Positions 15,528 to 23,286 of a stretch of DNA of 33,259 nucleotides are shown in pieces; the first letter of the stretch is position 1; the number at the start of each line of letters is the position of its first letter. Source of the DNA: Candidatus Gastranaerophilales bacterium (GTDB lineage Bacteria; Cyanobacteriota; Vampirovibrionia; Gastranaerophilales; Gastranaerophilaceae). The notes beneath the pieces are model-generated. The model was given only the letters and a program-made list of their open reading frames with translations, was not told the origin of the DNA and did no database searches. The stretch spans positions 1 to 33,259 of the forward strand of contig CALUTK010000019.1 of NCBI GenBank assembly GCA_944323675.1, written 5' to 3'. Position numbers and translations under genes: made by a program.

Positions 15528-15850
15528 ATTATATTACAAATAAAAATTTCGGTTTCTTAATTGCAAAAATTTTCTATAGCAATAAATTATTATTCCCTTC
15601 GTGCATAGGGATTTATATCGCAGTTTACACCAGATGAACAAAAGTGTCATGCTGAATTTATTTCAGCATCTCTATGCTGTTAGACCCTGAAACAAGTTCA
15701 TAGCCTGCCCTGAATTTATTTCAGGGGTGACATTTCTGAGTTTTTTAGTGTAAACTGCGATATAAGGCCCTATTATTATTCCCTTCGCACATGAATATTT
15801 AATCTCTCTCTTGTTTATGGTAACATTTAACCACAGGAGAGAAAAAGATT
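15528..15850. other. Intergenic region upstream of argS, mostly a MITE-like inverted-repeat element
   Basis: The left side holds the -10 of mgtE (TATAAT, 15528-15533, minus strand). From 15586 to 15792 it is occupied by the direct-repeat-flanked element described separately. The right side holds the argS leader with AGGAGAG at 15835-15841. No gene is visible. Confidence 0.7.
15607..15771. mobile_element. 165-bp MITE-like element with terminal inverted repeats, built of palindromic-repeat copies
   Basis: Ends are 24-bp inverted repeats with two mismatches (15607-15630 and 15748-15771), of which 18 bp are perfect (15613-15630 and 15748-15765). The element is flanked by direct repeats: ATTATTATTCCCTTCG is identical at 15586-15601 and 15772-15787, and the match extends to 21 bp with two mismatches (15586-15606 and 15772-15792). 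Inside are three degenerate copies of a palindrome: 15645-15671 in plus orientation, 15682-15700 inverted and truncated, and 15705-15732 inverted. The same palindrome occurs inside argS. No ORF is inside, so it would be non-autonomous if mobile. Mobility is inference from the architecture. Confidence 0.6.
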
Positions 15851-17611
15851 ATGATAAAAGATTATTTTTTAAATCAGATAGAAACAGCAGTTGAAAAAGC
15901 GATTAGTGATAATAAACTCGGCGGAATGACAGAGTACAAAAGAGGAACACTCTTGACAGAACGCCCTAAAAATGCAGATTTTGGCGATTTTGCAATTAAT
16001 GTATCATCTCTTGCAAGATTTGCTAAAATGGCGCCGCCTGTGATTGCTAGTACTATCCTTGAATATGTTGATAAAGACGATAACGATTACTCTGTTGTTG
16101 CAGGATTTATTAATTTTAAAACAGGGAAAAAATTACTTGTAAATTCAATAAAAGAAATCTTTGAAAAGGATAAAAATTACGGGAAACCTGAAAACGTCAA
16201 AACCGAAAAAATTATACTTGAATACGTTTCTGCAAATCCGACAGGCCCTTTCCATATAGGTCACGGACGCTGGGCAGCTATGGGATCAGTCCTTGCCAAC
16301 CTTTTAAAATTTTACGGTCATGAAGTTTATCAGGAATTCTACATTAATGACGCGGGTTCTCAGATTACAAAACTCGGTAACTCTCTTGCAATCCGTGTCC
16401 GCCAGCAGTTAGGCGAAGATATTGATTTTCCGGAAGATGAAATTGAAAGAAAAAATTACTACCCGGGAGATTACTTAATTCCGACAGCCGAAAAATTTAT
16501 CAATGATATTCCTACATGTCATCCTGAACTTGTTTCAGGATCTCAACTAACACTTGAAGATGCTAAAAAAATTGATGTCAAAATATTCTCAGACTTTGCA
16601 AAAGCTGAAATGGAACGTCTCCAAAGAGAGTTGCTTGAAAGCTTCCGTGTTCATTTTGACAACTTCTATTCTGAATTAACACTCCATAAATCCGGCAAAG
16701 TTGATGAATGCGTAAATAAGCTTAAAGACAGCGGGAAAATTTATAAAAAAGACGGAGCCGACTGGTTTAAATCATCAGATTACGGAGATGATCAGGACAG
16801 GGTAATCAAAAAAGCCGACGGCTCAAACACCTATCTCACGGCAGATATCGCATACCACATTGATAAACTAGAACGCGGCTTTGACAGAATGATAAACATC
16901 TGGGGCGCTGACCACCACGGTTATGTAGCAAGGGTAAAAGCATCAATTGAGGCGCTCGGATATGACCCTAATAAACTTGAAATTCTCTTAGGACAGCTTG
17001 TTAACCTTGTGATTAACGGGAACGAAGTCCGTATGGGCAAGCGTAAAAATATGGTAACCCTTGACGATTTGATTGAAGAAGTCGGAGTTGATGCAACCCG
17101 CTTCTGGATGTCAATGAGAAATATTGATACAACTCTTGATTTTGATATTGAACTTGCAAAAACAAACAGCGACGAAAACCCTGTATTCTACGTTCAATAT
17201 GCGCACGCAAGAGCCTGCTCAATTTTAAGAAACGCTGTTGAAGAAAAATTAAATACAGAAACAGGAGAAAAAACTCCTGCTCCGTTAACAAAAGCAGAAC
17301 TTGACGAAATCGTGAACAATTATTCTGCAAAAACTATTTTACCGACACTTGATACTGCTAAAAAGTTAATTCTCAAACTTGAAGAATACAAGTCTATGAT
17401 AAAAACTTCGGCAGAAACAAGACAGGTTTACACAATCTGCAGATATGTCCAGGAACTTGCTGCGGAATTTCATTCCTTCTACAACGCAAACCGCGTAATC
17501 TCTGATGATAAAGAAATGATGAAAGCCCGTTTAGCACTCGTTGTAGCGGTTAAGAAAGTTTTGAATAACGCACTTGATATTCTTGCAGTCACCGCACCTG
17601 AGAGAATGTAA
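15851..17611 (+). CDS. argS: Arginyl-tRNA synthetase with an in-frame palindromic-repeat insertion
   Basis: ArgS charges tRNA-Arg with arginine. At 586 aa it has the N-terminal tRNA-recognition domain (about 1-105), the class I core with NPTGPFHIGHGRW (HIGH at 135-138), the DAGSQ stretch, TADIAYHIDK and WGADHHGY, and the VRMGKRKNMVTLDDL segment, which stands where other class I enzymes have KMSKS. The C-terminal helical anticodon domain ends in NALDILAVTAPERM, as is typical. Residues 223-231 (CHPELVSGS) are encoded by a palindromic repeat, lie in the stretch between GDYLI and the DFAKAEMERLQ helix, and look foreign to the family. The frame is intact, so the enzyme is presumably active. The ribosome site AGGAGAG lies 9 nt upstream. 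A bidirectional terminator follows. Two tRNA-Arg genes lie 3.8-5.2 kb away, but not in the same transcript. Confidence 0.96.
   Translation: MIKDYFLNQIETAVEKAISDNKLGGMTEYKRGTLLTERPKNADFGDFAINVSSLARFAKMAPPVIASTILEYVDKDDNDYSVVAGFINFKTGKKLLVNSIKEIFEKDKNYGKPENVKTEKIILEYVSANPTGPFHIGHGRWAAMGSVLANLLKFYGHEVYQEFYINDAGSQITKLGNSLAIRVRQQLGEDIDFPEDEIERKNYYPGDYLIPTAEKFINDIPTCHPELVSGSQLTLEDAKKIDVKIFSDFAKAEMERLQRELLESFRVHFDNFYSELTLHKSGKVDECVNKLKDSGKIYKKDGADWFKSSDYGDDQDRVIKKADGSNTYLTADIAYHIDKLERGFDRMINIWGADHHGYVARVKASIEALGYDPNKLEILLGQLVNLVINGNEVRMGKRKNMVTLDDLIEEVGVDATRFWMSMRNIDTTLDFDIELAKTNSDENPVFYVQYAHARACSILRNAVEEKLNTETGEKTPAPLTKAELDEIVNNYSAKTILPTLDTAKKLILKLEEYKSMIKTSAETRQVYTICRYVQELAAEFHSFYNANRVISDDKEMMKARLALVVAVKKVLNNALDILAVTAPERM
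16517..16543 (+). repeat. 27-bp palindromic repeat inserted in frame in argS (encodes CHPELVSGS)
   Basis: The hairpin arms are ATCCTGAA (16520-16527) and TTCAGGAT (16534-16541), flanked by TGTC and CT. Length is exactly 9 codons. It matches the copy at 15645-15671 at 23 of 27 positions; one pair of the four differences is a G-C to C-G swap within the stem. The codons match residues 223-231 of ArgS. Confidence 0.8.
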
Positions 17612-17630
17612 ACAAATAAAAATGATTCTT

Positions 17631-17667
17631 AAAAAAAATTCCGTCTTTTAAAACGGAATTTTTTTAA
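17631..17667. terminator. Bidirectional terminator between argS and the secreted beta protein
   Basis: An A-rich tract runs into AATTCCGT, a CTTTTAAA loop, ACGGAATT and a T tract. The stem is perfect and has A/T tracts on both sides, so it can end argS (+) and the gene at 17689-18363 (-). Confidence 0.85.
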
Positions 17668-17688
17668 TAAACCAAAATTTACTAAACA

Positions 17689-18363
17689 TTATAAAACAGG
17701 CACGTCAACAGGTTCAACCAGAATAACATTTAATACATCATTTGCGAATATATTTACATCAGCGCCTTTTCTGATTAAATCTGCAATACTGTCGACAACA
17801 AAATAAACACCTCCGCCAATCGCGCCGCCCACAGCACTTAATGGAACAGTTACGTATTTTGCAGCCCCGTCATTCACAATATCGTTGCCCCACTCGGTCG
17901 CATTCTTTGTAATTTCAACGGTTTTATCCCAGTTTAATTTTACGGCATCCCCCCAGCCTTTAGTGGTTGTTATCCCGCCATCATATGTAAGATCAGTTCG
18001 CCCTACAATATTTAAAGAAAGAGGTAGCTGCCTGCCGGTAGGGGTTACAACGTGATCAAAATCCAGATACAAAATGGCACCTTTCGACATCCTTTTAGCA
18101 GGAACAACTTCTCTAACGCTTCCCCTTACAAGAGAACCTGACGGAAGTATAACATCAGAATCAGCAGTTTGATCAGTTTTCAGGATTGCCGAAAAATCTT
18201 TTCCTTCAGAATTAATTGTACTTACAGAATTTAACATTTGCAGCTGGAATTTTGTCCCGGCCGGAATTCTTTTTGTTTTTGCTTTTGCATTAAAAGGAGC
18301 AGCAAATGCACACTGCGTAAATACTAAAATTGATAAAATTATAGCGAATATTTTTAATTTCAT
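17689..18363 (-). CDS. Secreted protein with a VirB10/TrbI-like 'IPAGT...LPSGS' beta domain
   Basis: The 224-aa chain starts with a signal peptide (MKLKIFAIILSILVFTQCAFA, cut near AFA/AP). The mature part has RIPAGTKFQLQMLNSVSTINSEGKDFSAILKTDQ, then VILPSGSLVRGSVREVVPAKR and LYLDFDHVVTPTGRQLPL. This order (IPxGT, then LPxGSxxxGxV, then a strand with TPTGR) resembles the beta-barrel domain of VirB10/TrbI proteins. A similar order appears in the C-terminal part of the SLH protein at 27346-28494. A Gly/Ala-rich hydrophobic stretch (PLSAVGGAIGGGVYFVVDSIADLI) sits near the end. The start at 18363 is set by GGAGGG eight nt upstream; an in-frame ATG at 18378 overlaps that site. Function is unknown. 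Confidence 0.8.
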   Translation of the reverse strand: MKLKIFAIILSILVFTQCAFAAPFNAKAKTKRIPAGTKFQLQMLNSVSTINSEGKDFSAILKTDQTADSDVILPSGSLVRGSVREVVPAKRMSKGAILYLDFDHVVTPTGRQLPLSLNIVGRTDLTYDGGITTTKGWGDAVKLNWDKTVEITKNATEWGNDIVNDGAAKYVTVPLSAVGGAIGGGVYFVVDSIADLIRKGADVNIFANDVLNVILVEPVDVPVL

Positions 18364-18423
18364 GTTTAAGCCCTCCATGGTGTTACTATTATTCTAAATA
18401 AATATAAAATAAATGCAATAACC

Positions 18424-18458
18424 TTGCCATATATTAAGAAAATTGATATGATTTTTTT
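18424..18458 (+). promoter_or_regulatory. Promoter of the TPR gene giving a leaderless transcript
   Basis: TTGCCA (18424-18429), a 17-nt spacer, TATGAT (18447-18452), then exactly six T before the ATG at 18459. There is no room for a ribosome-binding site in the predicted transcript. Confidence 0.65.
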
Positions 18459-19391
18459 ATGGCAAACTTGGATAAAATTCAGGAATTACAGGAAATTTTG
18501 CAAAACGACAGCGAGAATTTTCAAGCGCGGCGGGAACTTGCCGTCCTTTTGCTTGATAACGGCTTTACAAAAGAAGCGCTGCAGCATTTTATGTGGCTTA
18601 CGAAATATTTTCCTGACGATGCAAAACTCTTTTATAATATAGGAATTACATACGAAAAATTAAAGAAATACGATAAAGCTAAAGAAGCTTATGTAAAATC
18701 AACGGAACTTGCACCTGAAGATACTGACGCTTTTTATAATCTCGGGCTTGTTTATACGGAACTAAAAGACTATGATGAAGGAATCAAGTGTTTTGAAAAA
18801 GTTCTGGAAAAAGATACAAACGATTCAAATTCTTTTTTTAATTTAGGTATATGCTACCTGAAAAAGGGTGACAATTTCAACGCGATGATGAATTTTCAAA
18901 GCACAATAGATTTAAATCCAGAGGATTTATATGCACATTTTTATCTGGGGAATATCCTAAAAGATATGGACGACTCCCCTGCCGCGGCAGAAGAATTTAA
19001 AAAAGTTATTGAAATTTCGCCAGATTACAGCTGGGCATATTATAACCTTGCGGTCATTGATTTTGAAAACGGGCAGTATGAAGATGCCGTATTAAAGCTT
19101 GAACAAGCCCTTAAATATAACCCGAAAGATTTGGAAGCCTACATAAATTATATAAAAATAATGGCAAAGCAGGGAGAATATGAAGGCGCCAGAGAAGTGT
19201 CCGAACGTGCAATTTCAGAATTTCCGGATACGGGAGACCTTTATTATCTAGAAGCGCAGATTGACAAAAAACTCGGGAATCTTGATGACTGCCGGAAGGA
19301 ATTAAATCTTGCCATGCAGTATGCTGATAAGCTCTCAGTTTCCCAGAAACAAATTCTTGATGAACTTGAAGAAATTTCAGATGCCACCTGA
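18459..19391 (+). CDS. Tetratricopeptide-repeat (TPR) protein
   Basis: A 310-aa protein made almost only of TPRs. After a 19-residue lead it has about eight 34-residue units, whose second helices begin with patterns such as KLFYNIGITYEKLKKYDKAKEAY, DAFYNLGLVYTELKDYDEGIKCFEKVLE, SNSFFNLGICYLKKGDNFNAM and WAYYNLAVIDFENGQYEDAVLKLEQAL. No signal peptide, membrane segment or catalytic domain is seen, so it is a cytoplasmic scaffold of unknown partner. It is divergent from the secreted beta-protein gene and convergent with the glycosyltransferases. There is no Shine-Dalgarno sequence; the near-consensus promoter places the transcript start at the ATG. Confidence 0.9.
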   Translation: MANLDKIQELQEILQNDSENFQARRELAVLLLDNGFTKEALQHFMWLTKYFPDDAKLFYNIGITYEKLKKYDKAKEAYVKSTELAPEDTDAFYNLGLVYTELKDYDEGIKCFEKVLEKDTNDSNSFFNLGICYLKKGDNFNAMMNFQSTIDLNPEDLYAHFYLGNILKDMDDSPAAAEEFKKVIEISPDYSWAYYNLAVIDFENGQYEDAVLKLEQALKYNPKDLEAYINYIKIMAKQGEYEGAREVSERAISEFPDTGDLYYLEAQIDKKLGNLDDCRKELNLAMQYADKLSVSQKQILDELEEISDAT

Positions 19392-19449
19392 TAAAGTTTT
19401 CTCAACCACCTTATCTGATAAAGAATTAAAAATTTTTTCAGAAAATGAT

Positions 19450-20445
19450 TTATTTTTTCGCGAATAATTTATCAAACTCACTACGCGAACTTGATTTAAC
19501 CATTTCAAATAGCTTATAGTTAGACAACTGCGAATAGATGCTTTTTTCTATATCTTTATTTTCGGCTTCTAACAGACGATTCTTCATCTCTATATAAAAT
19601 TTGTCTTTTAATTCTTCAGGGCATAAATTATACGCCTCTATATATAAATTGTATTTATACTGGAATAACGCATACTTGTAGCTATCATACTTTCCTGAAT
19701 TAATGATATCCATTTCTGTCATGTCCATTATTTTGAATGCATCAAATACCTGACGGGTTAATGCAGTTGATACAGAACCTGTGTCATGCAGTCTATATCT
19801 GTAATAGACATCATCCGTTAATAAAATACTCTCCGCCGACATCGCTATTTTTACCCAGCAATAGTTGTCTTCATATTTTTTTACATCCGGAAACTTTATA
19901 CCGTTATCAAATAATAATCCGCTTCTGTAAATTTTATTACATACGCTCAGATTTCTGGTAAACGGACGTATGCAGTCATCAAATGTGTGAATAGTCTGCA
20001 CTGATGAATGATTTTTCCAGTCGCACAACTCAAAAAACCTGCCTTCCAGCAAATCGCTCAAACGCGGATTATAAAAACAAGCATTAAACATAAATATATC
20101 AATATCTCTGCCTGCATCTGTTAAAGCTTTTACAAAAACATCATATAAATCAAGTAGTATCCAATCATCTGAATCTACAAAAGATATATAATCTCCAGAA
20201 GCCTCACTAAGACCTCTGTTTCTTGCGGCACTAACTCCGCTGTTTTTCTGTTTAAAAACCTTGAATCGTGAATCCTTTTCGCTAAACCACTTTAATATAC
20301 CGGCACTACCGTCGGTAGAACCATCATCCACACATATAATTTCTAAATTTTCATATGTCTGATATCTGACACTATTAAGACATTTCTCTAAATACTTCCA
20401 GCTGTTATATACAGGAATTATTACCGATATCAACGGTTTAACCAT
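19450..20445 (-). CDS. GT2-family glycosyltransferase (second of a tandem pair)
   Basis: The N-terminal domain is a GT-A fold of family 2: ISVIIPVYNSWKYLEKCLNSVRYQTYENLEIICVDDGSTDGS, then NSGVSAARNRGLSEASGDYISFVDSDDWI with the metal-binding DSD. The C-terminal part (about 110-331) is aromatic-rich and carries YRYRLHDTGSVS, as in capsule or surface-polysaccharide transferases. Sugar donor and acceptor cannot be read. The ATG overlaps the stop of the upstream glycosyltransferase gene by 8 bp, so translation is coupled. The two proteins are similar over their length and equal in size to within three residues, which suggests an old tandem duplication. Confidence 0.9.
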   Translation of the reverse strand: MVKPLISVIIPVYNSWKYLEKCLNSVRYQTYENLEIICVDDGSTDGSAGILKWFSEKDSRFKVFKQKNSGVSAARNRGLSEASGDYISFVDSDDWILLDLYDVFVKALTDAGRDIDIFMFNACFYNPRLSDLLEGRFFELCDWKNHSSVQTIHTFDDCIRPFTRNLSVCNKIYRSGLLFDNGIKFPDVKKYEDNYCWVKIAMSAESILLTDDVYYRYRLHDTGSVSTALTRQVFDAFKIMDMTEMDIINSGKYDSYKYALFQYKYNLYIEAYNLCPEELKDKFYIEMKNRLLEAENKDIEKSIYSQLSNYKLFEMVKSSSRSEFDKLFAKK

Positions 20446-21427
20446 AATTCATCACCATCGTATACCTTTTACTAAATTCATCATAACTTAATTCTAATAT
20501 AGCTTTATAGATTTCTAAATTTTGCCTGTCAATGCCTGACATTGCTATTCCTTTGTAATAGTCATAATCTAACTGCATCGGAGATTCTTTTATCTTATTA
20601 TAGAAAGATTCCCGTAAATCTTCACGTAAGAGACCTAAAGTGCGTATTTGATCTCTTGCAGAAATACGGTCTAACGTATGCTTATATTTGTCCCAATAAC
20701 CTGAATCTATAAAAGCTTTATCTCTTCTTTCGCATGCTTTGAATACATCAAAATGTTTTTCATCCATAAGCTGCATTATTGAACCTTCACGGTACAAATA
20801 ATAGTAATATAAAGGTTCAGGCAAATATGCAATCCGCTTTGCTTTTACATAAACATCAGCTTCAAATGGAACATCTTCCAAAATCATATCTTCATAAAAC
20901 GGGATGTGCTTTATTAAATCTGTTCTATATAACTTTGACCACGCTGTCTCTATAATATTCGGAAACATATCCGGTTCAAGAGTTTCAATTGAAAATACTT
21001 TGTCTGAATAATTTTCTTTGAGGAATGAGGATGATACAAGATTTTTAATATTATTTTTTAAATCCTCAGTAATACATTCATACAAAACAACATCTGCTTC
21101 GTGCTTTTCTGCATAATTAAAAAGCCTTTCGCAGGCAACTGTTGAAATTTTATCGTCGCCGTCAACAAATAAAGTATATTTTCCGCGTGCAGCACGAACA
21201 GCGGCATTTCTGGCAGAGGATAAGCCACCGTTTTCTTTATCTATAATCTTTACTCTTCTATCTGATTTACGATATTGTTGAAGAATTTTAAGTGAATTAT
21301 CAGTAGAACCATCATTTACGCATATCAACTCTATATCTTTTAATGACTGGGCTAAAACGCTGTCCAGACAACGCGAGACATACTTTTCTATATTATAAAC
21401 AGGAACTATTACTGAAATTTTTATCAT
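20438..21427 (-). CDS. GT2-family glycosyltransferase (first of a tandem pair)
   Basis: GT-A family 2 motifs are clear: ISVIVPVYNIEKYVSRCLDSVLAQSLKDIELICVNDGSTDNS, NGGLSSARNAAVRAARGKYTLFVDGDDKI with DGD, and further on AWSKLYRTDLI, EDVPFEADVYVKAKRIAYLPEPLYYYYLYREGSIM. This layout is common in transferases building surface glycans. An upstream in-frame GTG (21433) exists, but the ATG at 21427 is preferred: TTGCAG (21457-21462), a 17-nt spacer, TATCAT (21434-21439) and exactly 6 nt lead to it. No Shine-Dalgarno sequence is present. It forms a two-gene operon with the next glycosyltransferase. Confidence 0.9.
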   Translation of the reverse strand: MIKISVIVPVYNIEKYVSRCLDSVLAQSLKDIELICVNDGSTDNSLKILQQYRKSDRRVKIIDKENGGLSSARNAAVRAARGKYTLFVDGDDKISTVACERLFNYAEKHEADVVLYECITEDLKNNIKNLVSSSFLKENYSDKVFSIETLEPDMFPNIIETAWSKLYRTDLIKHIPFYEDMILEDVPFEADVYVKAKRIAYLPEPLYYYYLYREGSIMQLMDEKHFDVFKACERRDKAFIDSGYWDKYKHTLDRISARDQIRTLGLLREDLRESFYNKIKESPMQLDYDYYKGIAMSGIDRQNLEIYKAILELSYDEFSKRYTMVMNYG

Positions 21428-21433
21428 ACACAC

Positions 21434-21462
21434 ATGATACTATACTTATTAGTTGGCTGCAA
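21434..21462 (-). promoter_or_regulatory. Promoter of the glycosyltransferase pair (leaderless type)
   Basis: Minus strand TTGCAG, 17-nt spacer, TATCAT, then GTGTGT and ATG. The layout is the same as at the TPR gene: 17-nt spacer and 6 nt from -10 to start codon. Confidence 0.6.
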
Positions 21463-21476
21463 TTTGTTAAGATAAA

Positions 21477-21503
21477 TGAAAAGAGGGATAAGGATCCCTC
21501 TTT
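21477..21503 (-). terminator. Terminator of the flagellar operon
   Basis: AAGAGGGAT (21481-21489) and ATCCCTCTT (21494-21502) form a 9-bp stem with a 4-nt loop. On the minus strand it is followed by TTCATTT, giving TTTT at the stem base. It lies about 30 bp beyond the hook/rod gene stop. Confidence 0.75.
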
Positions 21504-21534
21504 GTAAATGGAGTTTGAATTAAGATATGAAAAA

Positions 21535-22371
21535 TTAATTACCTACAAGCCTTAAGGCTTCTTCAAGTAATTCTTTATTGGAAGATATGAGTTTATTTGA
21601 GATTTCAAGCTGTAATTTTGCCATCTGGAAATAAGAAATATTTCCTTTGAAATCAGCGTTTGACATTTCCAGCAAACCGGAACGGATTGAACCGAAACCT
21701 AAAAGCGGCTTTCCTGATTCTTCGGTTTCAACGTACTGCCCGTCTTTAAATTCATACAGGCCGGCTGCATTATGGAAGTTTCTAGTTGTGATTCTATACA
21801 GGGGAACCGTACGTTTGCCGTTGTCAGCTTTTCCGTAAATAGTTCCGTCCTCTTTTATTTCAAAGTCATCGTATTTACCGAGATATTTACCGTTATTCGG
21901 ATCAATCCACATTTTTATGTTTGTTGTCGGAATATCAAGAGCTCCGCCTTTCAGCGCCGTTTCCTGATAGAGGTCTGCTGAGATTGTTTTTGTTCCCTGC
22001 ATAATTTCACCTTTATCATTCAGAATATACCCTTGAACAGTATTACCGTTTCTGTCGCGGTAAATACCTTCTCCGTCAAACGTGAATTCACCGAGGCGGG
22101 TATATACACTTTTGCCTTCAGGTGTTTTCATAAGGAAAAAGCCTTTGCCTTCAAGAAAAAGGTTATCGTTTGAAGTACCAGGTGTTGATTTTCCCTGACT
22201 GATTTTCTTATCGTAGTCATCAGAAATTGCACCGCCCAGAAAGGTTTTAAAATTAACCTGTTTTTCTCTGAATCCAGGTGTATAGATGTTCGTCATGTTA
22301 TCAGCAATAACATCCATCCAGTTCGTAGTTGATTTCTGGGTATTTAGCGCCGTAATAAATGAATCATTCAT
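21535..22371 (-). CDS. Flagellar hook/basal-body rod family protein (FlgE/FlgF/FlgG type)
   Basis: A 278-aa axial flagellar protein. The N-terminus has the rod signature DVIADNMTNIYTPGFREKQVNF, a middle FlgE/F/G region follows (LFLEGKGFFLMKTPEGKSVYTRLGEFTFDGEGIYRDRNGNTVQGYI), and the C-terminus SGLLEMSNADFKGNISYFQMAKLQLEISNKLISSNKELLEEALRL is the conserved helix. Which of FlgE, F or G it is cannot be settled; the size fits FlgF/FlgG better than a typical hook protein. AAGGAG precedes the ATG, which overlaps the stop of the fliK-like gene by 8 bp. It is the last gene of a three-gene operon. Confidence 0.85.
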   Translation of the reverse strand: MNDSFITALNTQKSTTNWMDVIADNMTNIYTPGFREKQVNFKTFLGGAISDDYDKKISQGKSTPGTSNDNLFLEGKGFFLMKTPEGKSVYTRLGEFTFDGEGIYRDRNGNTVQGYILNDKGEIMQGTKTISADLYQETALKGGALDIPTTNIKMWIDPNNGKYLGKYDDFEIKEDGTIYGKADNGKRTVPLYRITTRNFHNAAGLYEFKDGQYVETEESGKPLLGFGSIRSGLLEMSNADFKGNISYFQMAKLQLEISNKLISSNKELLEEALRLVGN

Positions 22372-23278
22372 TATTTTGCTCCTTATTATTTTTATTCTGT
22401 TTTTCTCTTTCCTGACGTGACCTTGAATAATTCAAATCACCGTAAGCAATATTTTCTTCGTTAAAACGTTGTTTAAGAAAATCAATATTATTCCTTAAAT
22501 ACGCTTCAACAGCTTTATCTCCCGGAATAAAGTTTGCGTTGATTTTACCTTCTTTATCCACCTGCAGAATTACAGAAACATCTTTATCAAAATCAATTCT
22601 GAAAGGCTGATGAGTTTTTGCGGATTCTTGAAGGTTAGCTATCAACGCTGCGGTGGCTTTAGCTGTAGATTGTGCCTGCTGAACGTTTCCGCCGTTTAAA
22701 GTTTTTTGGAATTCTGCCGCAACACTTCTTGCTGACATATCAGTTTTGTTAACTAAATCGGAGAAAAATTTTGCGTCGCTGTCGGACATTTTTATGGAAG
22801 AATAATCAACCGAAGGTGAAATATTTGAGATTTCAGCGCGAGTTTTTGCAGTCATGAGATTTACTGCATTAAGATTGAATTGTCCGCCATTTTTGAGCAT
22901 AAAGCTTTTAACCTGATCAGAAAGGGCTGCGTAGTTATCTCCCTGAACATCCGACCTGGAAATCTCTCCCTTTAAAGACTGATTAGAATCATCAGAAGCT
23001 GTTTCAGCTTTAGTCTCAGTTTTTTCTTCCTGTTTATCTGAAGACGGTTTTTCTTCTTTCTTTTCAGATTTAGTGTTTTCTTCTTTTTTAGAAACTTCCT
23101 CAGTTTCCGGTTCCTGTTCTGCTTGTTGAATATCTTTAGTATCTTCTGTTTCGGATGCCTTTAATTCATCCTGAAACGAAGACTTTTTCTCAGACGTACG
23201 TGAAGCTGACGGGGATTTTGAGGAAGTAACCCCGTTGCTTCCAAATATTGCTGTTGCTGCTGTATCTACATTTATCAT
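22364..23278 (-). CDS. fliK: FliK-like flagellar hook-length control protein
   Basis: A 304-aa protein with a long, low-complexity, Glu/Lys/Ser-rich N-terminal region (about 20-110), as FliK proteins have, and a C-terminal part (about 215-280) that fits the Flg_hook domain: PFRIDFDKDVSVILQVDKEGKINANFIPGDKAVEAYLRNNIDFLKQRFNEENIAYGDLNYS. FliK measures the hook and switches the export gate. The tail is very rich in Asn, Lys and Glu. GGAGGG lies 11 nt before the ATG and overlaps the end of fliJ. Sequence conservation in FliK is low; the call rests on the C-terminal domain and on the neighbours. Confidence 0.78.
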   Translation of the reverse strand: MINVDTAATAIFGSNGVTSSKSPSASRTSEKKSSFQDELKASETEDTKDIQQAEQEPETEEVSKKEENTKSEKKEEKPSSDKQEEKTETKAETASDDSNQSLKGEISRSDVQGDNYAALSDQVKSFMLKNGGQFNLNAVNLMTAKTRAEISNISPSVDYSSIKMSDSDAKFFSDLVNKTDMSARSVAAEFQKTLNGGNVQQAQSTAKATAALIANLQESAKTHQPFRIDFDKDVSVILQVDKEGKINANFIPGDKAVEAYLRNNIDFLKQRFNEENIAYGDLNYSRSRQEREKQNKNNKEQNNE

Positions 23279-23286
23279 TATACTTA

